A stretch of DNA of 64,000 nucleotides from Adenophora triphylla var. japonica (GCA_022495995.1 JAFEMH010002319.1:62001-126000); one strand, 5' to 3'; shown: positions 1-11,411, counted from the stretch's first letter. Notes: generated by a model not told the origin, from the sequence alone. Translations and numbers: made by a program.

Positions 1-92
1 GACCATTGTCAACAATGCTCTTCAAAAAATAAACATCGGCTCCAAATCGTAAGAAACGGATCTCCCAAGAAGACATTCCAAGCCTCATTTCC

Positions 93-284
93 ATGGTACA
101 TCGAAATGCCATGAAATTTCAAAAGAAATCTTTTGACAAGAAATTCAATCCCTCCACCTCTAATGCCCAACAAGACGGCTACAAGAAGACAATTGATTGC
201 TTCAATTGTGGAAAGCAAGGACATTACTCATCCGATTGCCCTGAACCAAGGAAACCTAGGGACAATCGACGCCTAAGAAGATGA
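93..284 (+). pseudogene. Copia-1 gag zinc-knuckle fragment
   Basis: An open stretch of 63 codons ends in a CX2CX4HX4C knuckle (CFNCGKQGHYSSDC) followed by basic residues, the nucleocapsid signature that binds element RNA in the virus-like particle. The first methionine here is probably not the gag start, which should lie to the left of the window. The frame closes with TGA at 282-284, and related gag continues in broken form downstream. Confident as a Copia gag fragment, not as a functional protein. Confidence 0.75.
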
Positions 285-1561
285 CCTACTCAAAAGAGAT
301 CATTCACGGCTCTAAGTGCAAGCTGCTACAATTGCTCCAAAAATAAACATGACAAAAACAAAGAGCAAGTCATGATTGCGACTCATCAAAATTCGGTGAT
401 GAAGAGTATATGTCAAGTGATGACTACGAAATTGAAGGAGAAGAAGCCATGATATGCCTTATGGCTGAAGATGATGAAGAATCGACAATGAGGAAGAGAT
501 GGAAGCACTTGCTGTGATGAACTAAAAGAGGTACATGATTTTAACTCTTTAAATATTGATGGTTTTAAACAATTAGTTTGCACTCTTTTAATTCAAACCA
601 AAAAACAAAAAACTAGCTTTGCTTCATTGGTCAATGAGAACCTTTCCCAATCCTCAACCATTGACAACCTCACAAAAACCATTTCGAGCTTGAAAAAGCA
701 TGCCAAGGGCTAAGAGATCAATGCATCATGCTTGAAAAACAAAACATGGATCGGCAGTGAGACATCTAATAATCAGAAAATTGTCAAAAACTCATTAATC
801 TTGAAAAAGAAAATGATGCTCTTAAAAAGAAAATAGATTCATGGAACATGTCAAGCAAAGCATTATCTCTTTTCACCTACACCCAAAGGCGTCCCAAGTG
901 ACAAAACAGGATTGGTGCCGATGATCCTACACAAAAGGTGTACACTCCTCCCACTGGTGAAAGGGCCATTGAAAAAATGGTTGTAGAAAACCTAAGCTCT
1001 GGCAGCTATCAAACTCAAACCTATCCCATTCAAACCAAAGGAAAAGAAAAGGAAATCTTGGGTGGCCCTAGTCAATCTAAGGAAGGACCAAATAAAATTC
1101 AAGGAAGCAAGTTTATTTGGGTTCAAAAAGGGGCCAATATAAAGGAAGAAGTCAAGCTGCAAAAAGATGCTAGTCAGTCAAGCCCTGTCAGACAGCCAAG
1201 GGTTGACAGACAGCCAAGGCTTGACAGACAGCCAAGGCATGACAGACAGCCAAATTCCTCCAAACAACAAAGAACCCCAAGGCAACAAAGATTCTACAAC
1301 AAGCATAAATACACCAAAAAACAAAAACCTCAATGGCAATATTCAAATGGAAGAAGCCATGCACATCAAAATGACTCTCCAAGGTCATCCCATTCAAATA
1401 ATTTTCAGTTTCAACCCCAATACAAAGAACCCAAACCACTACTTCAATCCTTCCCAATCCACCGTCCTTACACCTTACATGATGCAAATCATGTCATATT
1501 ACCATACCCTAAACCAGCTTCTTCAATAAGGGATCAATGAACAATGCTAGGGCTCCAAAGA
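285..1561 (+). pseudogene. Copia-1 gag C-terminal and linker remnants
   Basis: Between the knuckle and the protease motif the sequence reads, in shifting frames, as an acidic stretch (410-520), then a lysine- and serine-rich coiled-coil-like stretch (540-840), then a 200-codon open frame (938-1540). That frame is rich in Q, R, P and N and contains the RQPRxD tandem repeat annotated separately. SIRE-type gag proteins have this long charged linker between two knuckles and the protease. Several stops and frameshifts make it non-functional. Nothing else is recognisable. Confidence 0.55.
1189..1260 (+). repeat. 18-bp minisatellite, four units, in the Copia-1 gag linker
   Basis: Four head-to-tail 18-bp units share the core CAGACAGCCAAGG, starting at 1189, 1207, 1225 and 1243. 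The last unit diverges after CAGACAGCCAA. In frame they encode (RQPRxD)n. The core resembles the ACAGCC(A/T) form of this element's dispersed motif. Confidence 0.9.
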
Positions 1562-1653
1562 AAAACTAATCCTTTGGACCCAAAAGAATAAAAAGGGTAC
1601 CATAAACCTTATTTTTTGTTTTGCGGTATCCGAGGAAAGGTCTCTAGTATTTA

Positions 1654-2345
1654 GATAGTGGTTGTAGTAGGCATATGACCTTCAATAAAGACTGGTTGCA
1701 ACAATATTCCCCTAAAAATGGTCCAAATGTAACCTTTGGTGACAATTCCCAAGCTAAGGTCAAAGGATCGAAATCTTGTTACAAAAGATATCATTTTTAC
1801 AAATGTAACCTATGTAGAGGGTCTCAAACACAATTTGATCGGACATTAGTCAAATCTCGTGACAAGGGATATCATGTTGTTTGTACTAAAGACAAATGCA
1901 CTGTTATAGATAAAAACAATAAAGTCATCCTAACTGGATCAAGAAAAGGGAATCTCTATTGCTTAAACTTAGAGATTGTGGAAACTTCAAATGCTCACTG
2001 CCTTCTGTCTTTCAATCAATCTGATATGTCATGGCTATGGCACAAGAGATTGGCTCACCTCAATCACAAAACCATTTCCAAGCTTGCAAATTCCAATCTT
2101 GTCAGAGGTCTACCAAAGATCCCATTCAAAAAGGATAAACTTTGCAAAGCATGTCAATGTGGGAAGCAAAAGAAATCTTCATTCAAACCCAAGACCAAGT
2201 TGGACACCTCAAGACCTATTGAACTGCTTCATATGGATCTTTTTGGACCCATAAGAACTAGATCTTTAGGAGGAAAAAGATACTCCCTAGTTGTTGTTGA
2301 TGATTTCACAAGATTCACTTGGATCATTCTTCTTGAATCCAAAAG
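1654..2345 (+). pseudogene. Copia-1 protease, GAG-pre-integrase and truncated integrase
   Basis: The protease signature DSGCSRHMT begins at 1654 with aspartate D of the D-S/T-G site. VTFGDNSQAKVKG follows, as in Copia proteases. The GAG-pre-integrase zinc region is seen as WLWHKRLAHLNH and CKACQCGKQ around 2030-2175. The integrase core begins with LLHMDLFGPI (first catalytic Asp) and LVVVDDFTRFTW. It then stops at about 2345, well before the second Asp and the Glu of the DDE triad, and joins aORF-type sequence. The frame is open from 1654 to the stop at 2370. The integrase cannot be active. Confidence 0.85.
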
Positions 2346-5290
2346 TGACACCCTTAGCTGTTCAAGATAAAGCTATGGTGAAGAACAAAGATGATATCTT
2401 CAAGTCAACACTGATGGATGTGGTCAACAAAGCCATTGATGGCAAACAATCCTCATTTGACCAAATGGGATCAAATGAGTGGAAGCAGATGCTCAGCCTA
2501 ATGACCAAGGATACAAATTGGTGCATTGTCCTTCTCCATAATTTCTAACTTGCAGTCTCATCCTCTACTCTCAAATTCAAGAAGCAAGGTGGAAGGATGA
2601 ACAACTTCAGATTCATGAGTGGAATTCTTGAGGTTCTAATTCCAAAGCTCAAACCTGCTCTATCCAAGAAATGGCTGAAGACATTGAAGCTGTCAGAAAC
2701 AAGATGTTTCAATGAAAGAACCTTTTCATTGAAACAAAAGAAAGGAATTGTTATGAAGGCTGGAGATATGAGCCTTGAAAGTTTCAAAGAAGCCCAAGAG
2801 AAGATGCTTGAAGAAACAAGAATAAAGCTTAATCATTGGAAAGATTTGATAGCTTTGGCTACTAGTAGGAGAATGAAAAGAGGAGTAAAGACCAATGTCA
2901 AGAAAGCTGGAGTGCTCAAGAGAAGCGTGGTATCTCCTAGCAAAAAGAGCAAAAGCAAGGATGATGCGATAGGCGACGAGTGAAGGAACCATCTCACGCG
3001 GACCATGCTAAGAATGTTGAAGAAAGAGGTGATGTTGATAGCCATGAGGTTGACACTATGGATCAAGATGATGCTGGTGATGCTAACATAGATCCTCAAG
3101 AGCTTCGGGCGGCTCTTGCCCTATCCAAAACCTTTCACAAAGGAAAGCAATCTCGAACGGCTATCCCCTCCAATCGGACTGGCTACCGGATCAAAGGTAC
3201 AATCTTCCTTAACCATTCCTTCTAAATCATTACCAAAGAAAAGAAAACTTGAAAAGAAAGCCCCCAAATCAAAGAAAACCAAAATATCTACCCCTTCCAT
3301 TTCCCCAAAATCCACACCCGGCTCGGGTCATCGGTCGGCCATTGAAGCTATCCTCAATCTCAAAGAACCATTAGATAAGCAACCTTTAAGGGGAACATTG
3401 ATGAGAATATCCCCTCTACCCAACCTCAACAAGTTAGCTAAAATCCCGAGAGCAATTGAGGCTATTGAGTTGGATGGAAACCCCGACACCGAAAAGGTCA
3501 GTTCTTTTGTATCTTAAGGACTTTCTAAGTGAGGAAGAATGCGTAGTGGCCCTAGATGAACTCGAGACTTAGGTTAATGCGAGAAAAGAAGTGGACCGGG
3601 TGAGTCATCTAGAAACCCCAAGGTGACAGCTATGAATGTAGATAGCCATACCTTCCCTTCCATTCCTGAGGCGGAACACGTAAATGATCCCGCCCCTTAA
3701 CCGTTGAAATTGAAAGGGGGAATCTTGATAATACTTCTAAGGTCATTCAAAATCTCAAGAAGGTTGGAGTTGAGATTAATCCCATTCTTGTCTCAAAAGG
3801 AGACTCAATTGTGAATGCTTGCAAAGGCCTTGTGCTTGATGGAACTCAAGAAAATGAGGAAGCTATGATAGCTATCCTTGAGAAAAGGTTGGCCAAAAGT
3901 GAAGTAAGGGCAGCCTTGAATCTCCTTAAATCTCAATTCACTTCCGGCTCTCTTAATCAAAGTCTTGGCCAAACCTCCGAGTCAATCCCAACTGTTTCAA
4001 CCCAACCATCCGCACCCTCCAAGCCAACCTCTCCAATTCCTGAAAATGAACCTTTTGAAGCCTCTCCACAAAGTCCAATCGGCCGGACAAGGTCAAGACA
4101 TATCGACAGTTGATCCCATTCCTAACAGTCCTCACAGTTCTCCAAGTCATTCTATTCCTCCAAATTCAAATCAATCCTTCCTTCCCAAAAGGGAACCTTG
4201 GATGCTTATCTGTGGAATTGATTTCTCTATGTCTTCCATCAAAGCAGCAAGGACAAGGTTACCCCATGTAACTCACATCCCAGAAATAGCAAATCCCTTC
4301 ACCTATCCAAAATTAAGAGGCTGTCAAGAAATGGTTTGATTGTTGTAGCAAGAAACCTTCTTTGGGTTAGTTTTCTTTGCCTATGAAAAATGGCAACTGT
4401 CAAGATCTCCTCCACCTCCAACTTTGTTCATCAAATCCCATCATTCCCAAAGTTCATCACTCCAAATACTCTTCTTGATTGGGAAGTTCTTTTCAGCCAA
4501 CTCATCTCTCCTTCACTCAATTCATGCTTGTATATGCCAAAGGGTTTAGTCTTCACCCTGTGCATTAACCTTGCAAAAACTCTTTTCCTGTCACTGTTTG
4601 AACAAAAGTGTGCCATTATGCTTTTATTAAGCAAAGCTGTCAACATCTTTTCCCCAACTCTTAATCCAGGAATTGAGCCATACCTTTCACCCTTCATCAT
4701 TGTGTAGATCCTATTAACTTCACCTCACCCAATGAAAACTCTCATTTCAAAAACTTGGTCTCTATTCCCGAGATCAAAGAATTCGAGATCTTCCATTCTT
4801 TGTCGGTCGAGCGAACGGAAGCTGTTATTGATCTTTCCTCGGACTCGACGGCTATGATGATAGTGATAATGACACTCCCTCAAGCCCTCATCAAGACTCT
4901 CCAACAACATTTCCATCCCCTACGGTTTCCAACCCTCCTCGGCAATTCACTCATTCCTTCACTAATGCTCAAGTATCGGTTCGGTCACAACCGGATCAAT
5001 CAAGTGTGCCCATGCAGAGCAAGAAAACCGGGAACAAGAAGAAACATTTGTGGGGCACAATGAGAATCGAAATGATCAAATGCCCCTTAGAAGGTCTCAA
5101 CTGAAGTCAAAGGAAGACAAATACTTCAAGTATGATGAAAGGATGTCACAGGAATGGAACAAATGAGTTCTTCTACGAGAGGAGTTGAGCCTGAAATGAG
5201 AAGAGAGCTAGAGGATGAAAGAAATCGGATTCTATCGGCCCGGGCAAGAAAGAGATGAATTCTATGATCAATTGGGTGATGAATAATTGT
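2346..5290 (+). pseudogene. Copia-1 aORF remnants
   Basis: This 2.9-kb stretch lies between the truncated integrase and the polypurine tract, where SIRE-like elements carry an extra ORF. Short open pieces in changing frames occur at 2380-2545, 2600-2980, 2980-3230, 3116-3517, 3811-4113, 3965-4339, 4390-4705 and 4755-5060. They are rich in K, S and P, with nuclear-localisation-like runs such as KKRKLEKK and PKSKKTK. One piece (about 3091-3132) reads DPQELRAALALSKT, which resembles a ubiquitin-interacting motif. No known enzymatic domain is visible. Assignment rests on position and composition, and no single reading frame can be followed. Confidence 0.55.
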
Positions 5291-5500
5291 ATTTGTTATG
5301 GAACATTTTTTTGTTAAAAACAATATGTTACATTTGCCTCGGTTGTATGACGGTATTTTGTGAACTCTTCTCATCCCGAGATTAATTCCAAGTATTCAAT
5401 CTCATTTTGATTACCTCTTTCGATATGATTCCTTGGATTGCTTCTTTTATTATTTCTCTTATCAACTGTGAAAAAATGTTCTAAATAAATCTTCCTTTAC

Positions 5501-5515
5501 CAAAAAGGGGGAAAT
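5501..5515 (+). other. Polypurine tract of Copia-1
   Basis: A purine run, AAAAAGGGGGAAAT, lies directly before the TGTTAGGACC that opens the 3' LTR. This is the expected plus-strand primer of an LTR retrotransposon. Confidence 0.85.
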
Positions 5516-6741
5516 TGTTAGGACCTAACTTTGATCAATGTCTTAGTTAGTTGGTTTTGATAAAGGAATATATATATAGAACAGGGTTTATATCAAAAGA
5601 TGTTATATGTCATAATTTTTCACTTTGACAGCTATGAGTCTGACAGCTATGATTCTTCCTTATACAATGTTTACAATCAATCAAAAACATGAATCATAAG
5701 TCACTCTCTAAGTCATCAAGATCATCAAGTGCATCTCAGTCCTTATTAGAGATCCTCTCGATAGCTAAGCATTGCCATGATCAAAACGGCTATGACTTCG
5801 ATCCTCGAGACAGCCATCTCCTGTCTCACACCATGTTACCACAAACTCAACCAAGTTAGATCCTGCATCTTCACGGCTATCAAGTCCATCAATGAAGACC
5901 AATGAAGACCGAAGACCTTCTAGAAGCTCTCGGTTCAAGCCCTGACTCAAGACGGCTCATGAAGACACTGCATGTGGACAAGTGGGACAAAGACCAGTCA
6001 AAGCTCATTAATGTAGGCTGCAGCGATCATATTCCAACGACTACATTGAAGGGTATAAATAGAGGAGTTCTTCCTCTAACATACTTACTGAAAAATACTC
6101 ATTTTCCCAGTCAAAAACCCTTTCCAAACACCCACACACACCTCCTGTAATCCACACACACACACACCAATCCTCACCTTTAAAACCCTGTTCCAAACCA
6201 AAACCTTCTCCCCTAAACCTCTTCTGACAAAAACAACCCCGGTGTGTTAATTCACAAACCCCAAAACCTAAGACTGTACTTTAGGTGTAGAATCGGTTTG
6301 TAATCACTCAAGACTGTACTTTGAGTGTATTAGTTATTTTGTAAAATCTTGAGGCGTACTTCAAGTTGTAAAAGCACTTAAGGCGTACTTTAAGTGTATC
6401 CCTAGTTAGTTGTACTAATTAGGAAGAGGAAGTTCAAGGAACTTGCCTGAATCAATCATTTGTAATTTTTGTTGATTAAAGATTATAATAAAATTGATCT
6501 CACTTGTCAAGTTTGACAGGTGGGGGTGGATGTAGGAGGAGTGAACTACGAACCACTTTAAATTCTCTCGTGTTATTACATTTTTGCAATCACATTCACA
6601 CACTTGCATTATTTCTTTGTGTTGGTTGTCCTACCATTATTTCAAACCTCTTTTATTCCGCCGCACAATTCAAACTATCATCGGCAGCTAAGCCAATACC
6701 ATAGCTGTCTGATCATCTGCATACCAAGCAAGGGCCTTTCA
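5516..6741 (+). repeat. Copia-1 3' LTR
   Basis: It starts with TGTTAGGACC right after the polypurine tract and ends near GGGCCTTTCA, where MYB intron sequence begins. Length is about 1,226 bp. A TATA box (TATAAATA) lies at 6054-6061. The motif ACAGCTATG/ACGGCTATG is repeated many times (5626, 5641, about 5785, about 5810, about 5872, 6701 on the other strand). The right end is set by comparison with the empty intron of other MYB copies and may be off by a few bases. Confidence 0.75.
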
Positions 6742-7081
6742 AAATATATATATATATATAGTTATTTAAATGAGTTTTTTTTTCCTTTTTATAAGTGTGT
6801 GTGCGCACACACATATGGAATCTATATAATGTGCTAAGAAAAACAGTTAATAGAAGATCTTATTAATTGCGCCGCCATTATAAAAAAATCAGAAAAAATG
6901 TTTTATAGTTTGAATATTGAAGCATAAAGCATTAATTTTAGATGTCATGCTCCAATTTATAAACATACATTGTGAAGTTTACAACTAAAGAAATATTGAA
7001 AATAATCAAAAATCTAAAATGGGAGTGAATAATTTGGAAAAAAATATATTGTTTTCAAAGATTTATCATGAAAAGAAATAC
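6742..7081 (-). other. MYB copy A intron, donor-side remnant
   Basis: This matches the donor-proximal intron of copies B, C, D and E (for example 12100-12360). It includes the TGTG microsatellite near 6796-6811 and GTATTT directly after exon 1. The remainder of the intron and exon 2 are cut off by Copia-1 and are not in the window. Confidence 0.8.
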
Positions 7082-7407
7082 CTGTGTTCTTCCTCACTCC
7101 AGGGGACTCCCTTTCTATTAATCTGGCCATCCGTTTCCATTTGCTGATTTGAAGATGTTCCTTGTCCATTTTTGGCTGCTTTTAAGTCACCTTGATTTGT
7201 ATCTTTATACTCGGGTGGATCAATGAGACCAGAAGCATGATTCTCAAAGAAATTAGGACAAGAAGGATCAAATTCAGCTAAAGAATCCTCGAATATCTTA
7301 TTCTCTTCAAAACTCCACACTATGTGATCTTCATGTAATTGCGGCGGTGAGGAATTAAAAATGGAATCATATCTATGTGCACGTAGAAAACCTTCCCATT
7401 CTTCCAT
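7082..7407 (-). pseudogene. MYB copy A, exon 1 with 26-codon in-frame deletion
   Basis: This is exon 1 of a two-exon DIVARICATA-type MYB gene. ATG is at 7405-7407 and the splice donor is CACAG/GTATTT at 7082/7081. Compared with copy B it lacks exactly 78 nt, the segment [16 protein letters not shown] and the ten residues after it. That removes the recognition-helix half of the first SANT/MYB repeat. The reading frame stays open. Exon 2 is not in the window because Copia-1 occupies the intron. Copy A could at best make a protein without its first repeat. It is probably a dying copy rather than a functional gene. Confidence 0.85.
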
Positions 7408-7477
7408 TCTTGTTTGTTCTTGAATGGAAGACCGAGACTTCTTAACACCCTTTGATTTTGTTGTTTTAATTGCGAGT

Positions 7478-7487
7478 TATTTATATA
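7478..7487 (-). promoter_or_regulatory. TATA box of MYB copy A
   Basis: TATATAAATA on the minus strand lies about 70 nt upstream of the ATG. It is identical in position and sequence in copies B and E. Confidence 0.7.
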
Positions 7488-8295
7488 TGATAATTTCTAA
7501 ACATTGCCATACATTTTGTTTTTGAAAATATTATCTAGACAAGATTTAATTTTGGATTTGAAATTTTATTGAAAGACATTTATTTGAAAGGGATAAGATG
7601 AACTAACTTGGAAAATTATTAATGATATGAAAATTAAACATTTCTAAATACAAAATTTGGACAATCAATCTCTACGGTCACTATTCGTTTATGTCCAAAT
7701 TATGATTAATTCCTCGAGTTATCTTGAATTCATTTCTATGATCATGTTAAATTTCTATTTTCCAACACTTCCCTTATTTTCACTATTTTCCAATTTTTCT
7801 TCCATTCTCATAATAAATGTTGAGATTTTTTGTTCGTTCTAAAATAAATGGCACATTTCTAAATATGTAAATAGAATATGTGCAATGTATCCTTACACAA
7901 ATAAAAAATATACTGTATTTTTTTAAATAGATAAATCAACTGCTACACTTATTATTGTGTAACTGTGAAAATATAACTTTAAACAAATTGCCAAAATAGG
8001 TTTCACGTTTCTACAACGTGGGATCTGCATTTCAATTTCTTTCACCTTATATACATCTTATGTAATGTATTGTTGTTTTAAAAACAACTCATTATGAAGT
8101 GAAAATATAAATTAAAATTTAAAATTTAAGATTTATGATATTTGAGTTTCGGTGTACATTTATGGTCGTGAATATTTTATACCCCTATTATTATTAAAAC
8201 TATGTTCAAGATATTCCCTAGAGGATATTTGTCATGGATCAAATGAACAAGGAATAATAATTAAAATATGTAGTGTACTTTACCTTAGTTTTCAA
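7488..8295. other. Upstream region of MYB copy A
   Basis: AT-rich upstream DNA with no credible gene. Short open frames are not conserved as proteins. It is nearly identical to 12845-13652, the same interval of the next repeat unit, and its first part also matches 48006-48531. Confidence 0.7.
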
Positions 8296-8612
8296 ATAAT
8301 GGAACAAACTCGTTAACGACAAATATGGGTAACGCACTTTTATATTTGTAATAAAATAATGCAACAAACTTTTTTATACATACGCTGTTACTATTGAAGC
8401 TAGAAACGAGGCACTGCCATGACGACGCCACATCAGTGACACGTCATTGATTGTGATTTTGATGATGTGTCACTAACGTGACATTGACATAGAAACGCCA
8501 CACCAGCAAATTCATTGACGTCATAAGAAAAAGAAGTTTGTTGCACTATTTGATAACGAGTACAAAAGTACGTTATCCATATGTGTTGTTGTTAATGAGT
8601 ACGTTGCATTAT
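8296..8612. mobile_element. Fold-back (MITE-like) element in the MYB upstream region
   Basis: About 317 bp with imperfect terminal inverted repeats of roughly 80 bp. The left arm starts ATAATGGAACAAACTCG. The right arm read backwards starts ATAATGCAACGTACTC, with matching interiors around the ATATGGGTAACG / ATATGGATAACG block. The centre carries repeated GTGACA/TGTCAC and two ACGT-type boxes, including the palindrome TGACGTCA near 8517. No transposase and no clear target duplication were seen, so the superfamily is unknown. The same element occurs 5,357 bp away, so it came with the duplication unit. Confidence 0.65.
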
Positions 8613-8988
8613 ATGAAGAAAAAAAAATGAAAATCCATTTAGTAATTATATGTTTACAAAATGAGAGAGCCCCATGAGGAGTTCTTTCATGTATTTTGTG
8701 TAGAAATGCTTAATATCTTCTTATATATTCAAGGAAAATGTTCTCCTTCATTTCAAAAGTTGATGTTTGCTTACATTCCGTACAAATTTTTTTTTATATA
8801 TCTAATACACTTTGAAAAAAGAACAATTTACAAATTTTATTTATTTTTAAATGGGAAGAGAGTCCTTGCACACAAATGACATTTCCTAATTTGGTTCCAT
8901 AAAATCACCAAGCCACTTAGTCTATAATGTGAAAAGAAAAGAAAAGATAACAAAATATATACTATAACTAGTTTTATTAGAATTTTGC

Positions 8989-9093
8989 TTATTGGTCGTG
9001 ATCTGGAGAAACACCCTAGAAAGAACTCCTTGGTTCTCCTAGGATCTACATTCGCGTCTACCCAACTAGCCCATGTACTCAACCCTTTCTCAT
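8989..9093 (-). pseudogene. TRICHOME BIREFRINGENCE-LIKE (TBL) exon relic, copy 1
   Basis: On the minus strand, a splice acceptor CTATAG is followed by a reading frame containing LSTWASWVDANVDPRRTKEF. After a one-base frame slip it continues GVSPDHDQ and a stop. TBL O-acetyltransferases have the C-terminal pattern TWxxWVDxNVDPxxTxVFFxGxSPxH, so this is a fragment of that family, normally Golgi enzymes that acetylate cell-wall polysaccharides. Only about 35 codons are present, the catalytic GDS and DxxH parts are not seen here, and the frame is broken. It belongs to the MYB repeat unit. Family identity is from memory of the motif. Confidence 0.65.
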
Positions 9094-10751
9094 CTATAGT
9101 AAAACTTGGACAAAATAGTTCAATTATCCAGCAAAATTAAGCAAAAAGGGAAATCTACAAGACTTCAACATAGAAAAATAAATGATTTCATTGGATTAGA
9201 GTAAACAAACTAACCTTTTGAGCTGAGACATGTTTCTTCTGATATGCCAAGAACAACGATCGTGGTAGTCTCCTAACACTTGAACAAGGACATAATAATA
9301 CTTGAACAAGAACATAGAGGGTGTTGGGAATCATTTTAGGATTCAATCAGACGTAGGGAGCAATTTATGTTTAAATAAGCTCTCAAGAATATATTTTTGT
9401 TTTTGAGTTATTGTGATATGCACAGTGTGCCATTTATAGAGTCATTATCACCTCTAACGGTCACAAAGAATGGTTACTTCTCAAAAATCTCTAACGGCTA
9501 GTGAGTTGAAAATAAGAACGGCTTATTTTTCAAAAAATCTCAATGGTTAGTTAGTTAATTATAGCTTTTTGAAAATAAGAACGACCAACTTTTCGAAAAG
9601 CTTAACGGTTAGTGAAGTGATTATAGCTTTTTGAAAATAATTATTGTTTATCGCACACTTCTAATGGTTAAAAAATTACTAATCAAGCAAAACTACAACT
9701 AAACTATGCAATGTGCCACACTCTTAGGCCCCTTCAACATCTTTAATTTGGTTTTGCTTAATTATTTGACTATTTTTTATTATAAAAAGATAAAAGAAAG
9801 AATATATACTTATAGGTGCTCCACAAGAACTAATTAGCTCTTGTGAACCTAGATTTCCTACCTTGCCACTATTTATTTCTTCTCTCTCTAAATTTTAATA
9901 AAAAATACAGAACATACTTTTGGAAACAAATATTTGAATTGCAATTTCTACCCTTAATAAAAAATACAGAACATACTTTTGTATGCATTCACATTTTGTA
10001 ATAGAATTAGTTATCCAACTATTTAACATGTGTCACCATTTTATTTTGTATTGGACGTATATTGTAAGAAGAGAGGGTTTGGACGATTTGGATGTTTTTG
10101 GTGCTCGATTTTCGGTATTAAACGACGATTTTAGCTTCATATTTCTTTTCTTTAAGATCTCAACCCTATCGGCCCCTTTATAGTTCCAAGCGCAAACAGT
10201 CATTTATTTTGATGCTTGTTCTATTTACTGTTGTTGGATTTGCGATGGCTGCAGCCGATTGCGTTTTAAGGTGGTTAAATTGTATTAACCTAACCATATA
10301 GAATGAGACTCGAAACGTTTTGGATTGTCATCTCATTCTTTCTTCCTCATGATGTTAAGTAATCATTCTTCTTTTAAAATAAATAAATAAGAAACATAAG
10401 AAACAAAGAAATAAATAACATAAGATAAAATAGGTCAAATTTTGCTTGATGGGCATGTGCCTCTAAAAGTATAATGATTTAATATTATGGATAATATTAT
10501 GAAAAATTAAGGCATAAAATCTTTATTATAAGTATATGGTTGAAGTTGATGCTACGTAAACTAGTCATCTAATTTTATATTCTACATCATCTCCTGGACT
10601 TAGGATATAGATGAAGTACAATATTCCATGACAAATAAACCCCTACTAAAATTGAAGATAATTAAAAAAAAAAAAAAAGACATGCATAACAAATGAAAAG
10701 ACAAAAAGAAAAAACAACCCTTCATTCTCCATATTGGAAGCATCAAATCCT
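9094..10751. other. Intergenic part of MYB repeat unit 1
   Basis: AT-rich DNA with no supported gene. It holds a possible further splice donor and coding stretch of the TBL relic (about 9225-9280, minus), repeated blocks with AGCTTTTTGAAAATAA (9560-9650), a 24-bp near-palindrome CACAAGAACTAATTAGCTCT(TGTG) near 9822, and a 26-bp direct repeat containing AAAAAATACAGAACATAC at about 9899 and 9958. Confidence 0.6.
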
Positions 10752-11325
10752 TTAAAACCAATTTGTTGGTGAAGCAAAAGAGGACGATGATGAGGATGCA
10801 TTAGAAGATTGTGTCATTGTTTTCATCTGAGTCATAGACAATGCAGAGGTGGTTGTGGTGGTCATTGGTGATGGAAAAGTGGAGATATGATGGTTAAAAT
10901 AAGATTGGGGTTCTTGTTGATTACCGTTGGAATTGATCACGTTGTTATAAGAAATTGCATTAGGAGGAGGAAGTGGGTTTTCAACTTGCTCGGGATTCTG
11001 GCATTCTGGTGGCGGCGCTGAAGTAGTAACGGTGGTGGTGGTGATGGCGGTGTCATAAATGCTAGGGCGGCGGCGTTCAATTGGGACTGAGTTTTTGAGA
11101 CGGCGATAATACTTTTGTGCATGACTAGCTATCTGAGTAGGGGTTCTGGTTAACACATAATACCTAGATATGCTCCTCCAGTCACCCTTCCCGTATTTCT
11201 TAACTCCCTCCAAGAACAACCTACAATTATGATAAAGACAATTTAAATGTTACGATCTTCATATATAGTCTAGGCAAATGTTTTATTTCATATCAAAAGT
11301 GGATGTTTGCTAGTAATAAGTTTTG

Positions 11326-11411
<86 letters not shown>

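Larger units (their letters stand above)
1..6741 (+). mobile_element. Copia-1: decayed SIRE-like Ty1/Copia retrotransposon, 3' part
   Basis: The order is gag zinc knuckle, protease DSGCSRHMT, GAG-pre-integrase, integrase N-part, aORF remnants, polypurine tract and a 1.2-kb 3' LTR. This is the order of Copia elements with an aORF after pol (SIRE/Maximus type). The 5' LTR and most of gag lie outside the window. The rest of integrase, all of reverse transcriptase and RNase H are missing because of an internal deletion near 2345. Beyond 6741 the sequence matches MYB intron DNA, so the element sits in the intron of MYB copy A. It is the most decayed Copia here, with frames broken every few hundred bases. 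Lineage assignment is inferred from architecture. Confidence 0.8.

Noticed and set aside
8661..8879. Small plus-strand frame repeated at 14018-14236
   Set aside because: Repeated only because the unit is duplicated. No start context, no domain, and AT-rich composition like non-coding DNA.
10937..11122. Open frames inside MYB exon 2 in another frame (also 16288-16473 and 44468-44659)
   Set aside because: Shadows of the real MYB exon. Codons and conservation follow the MYB frame.
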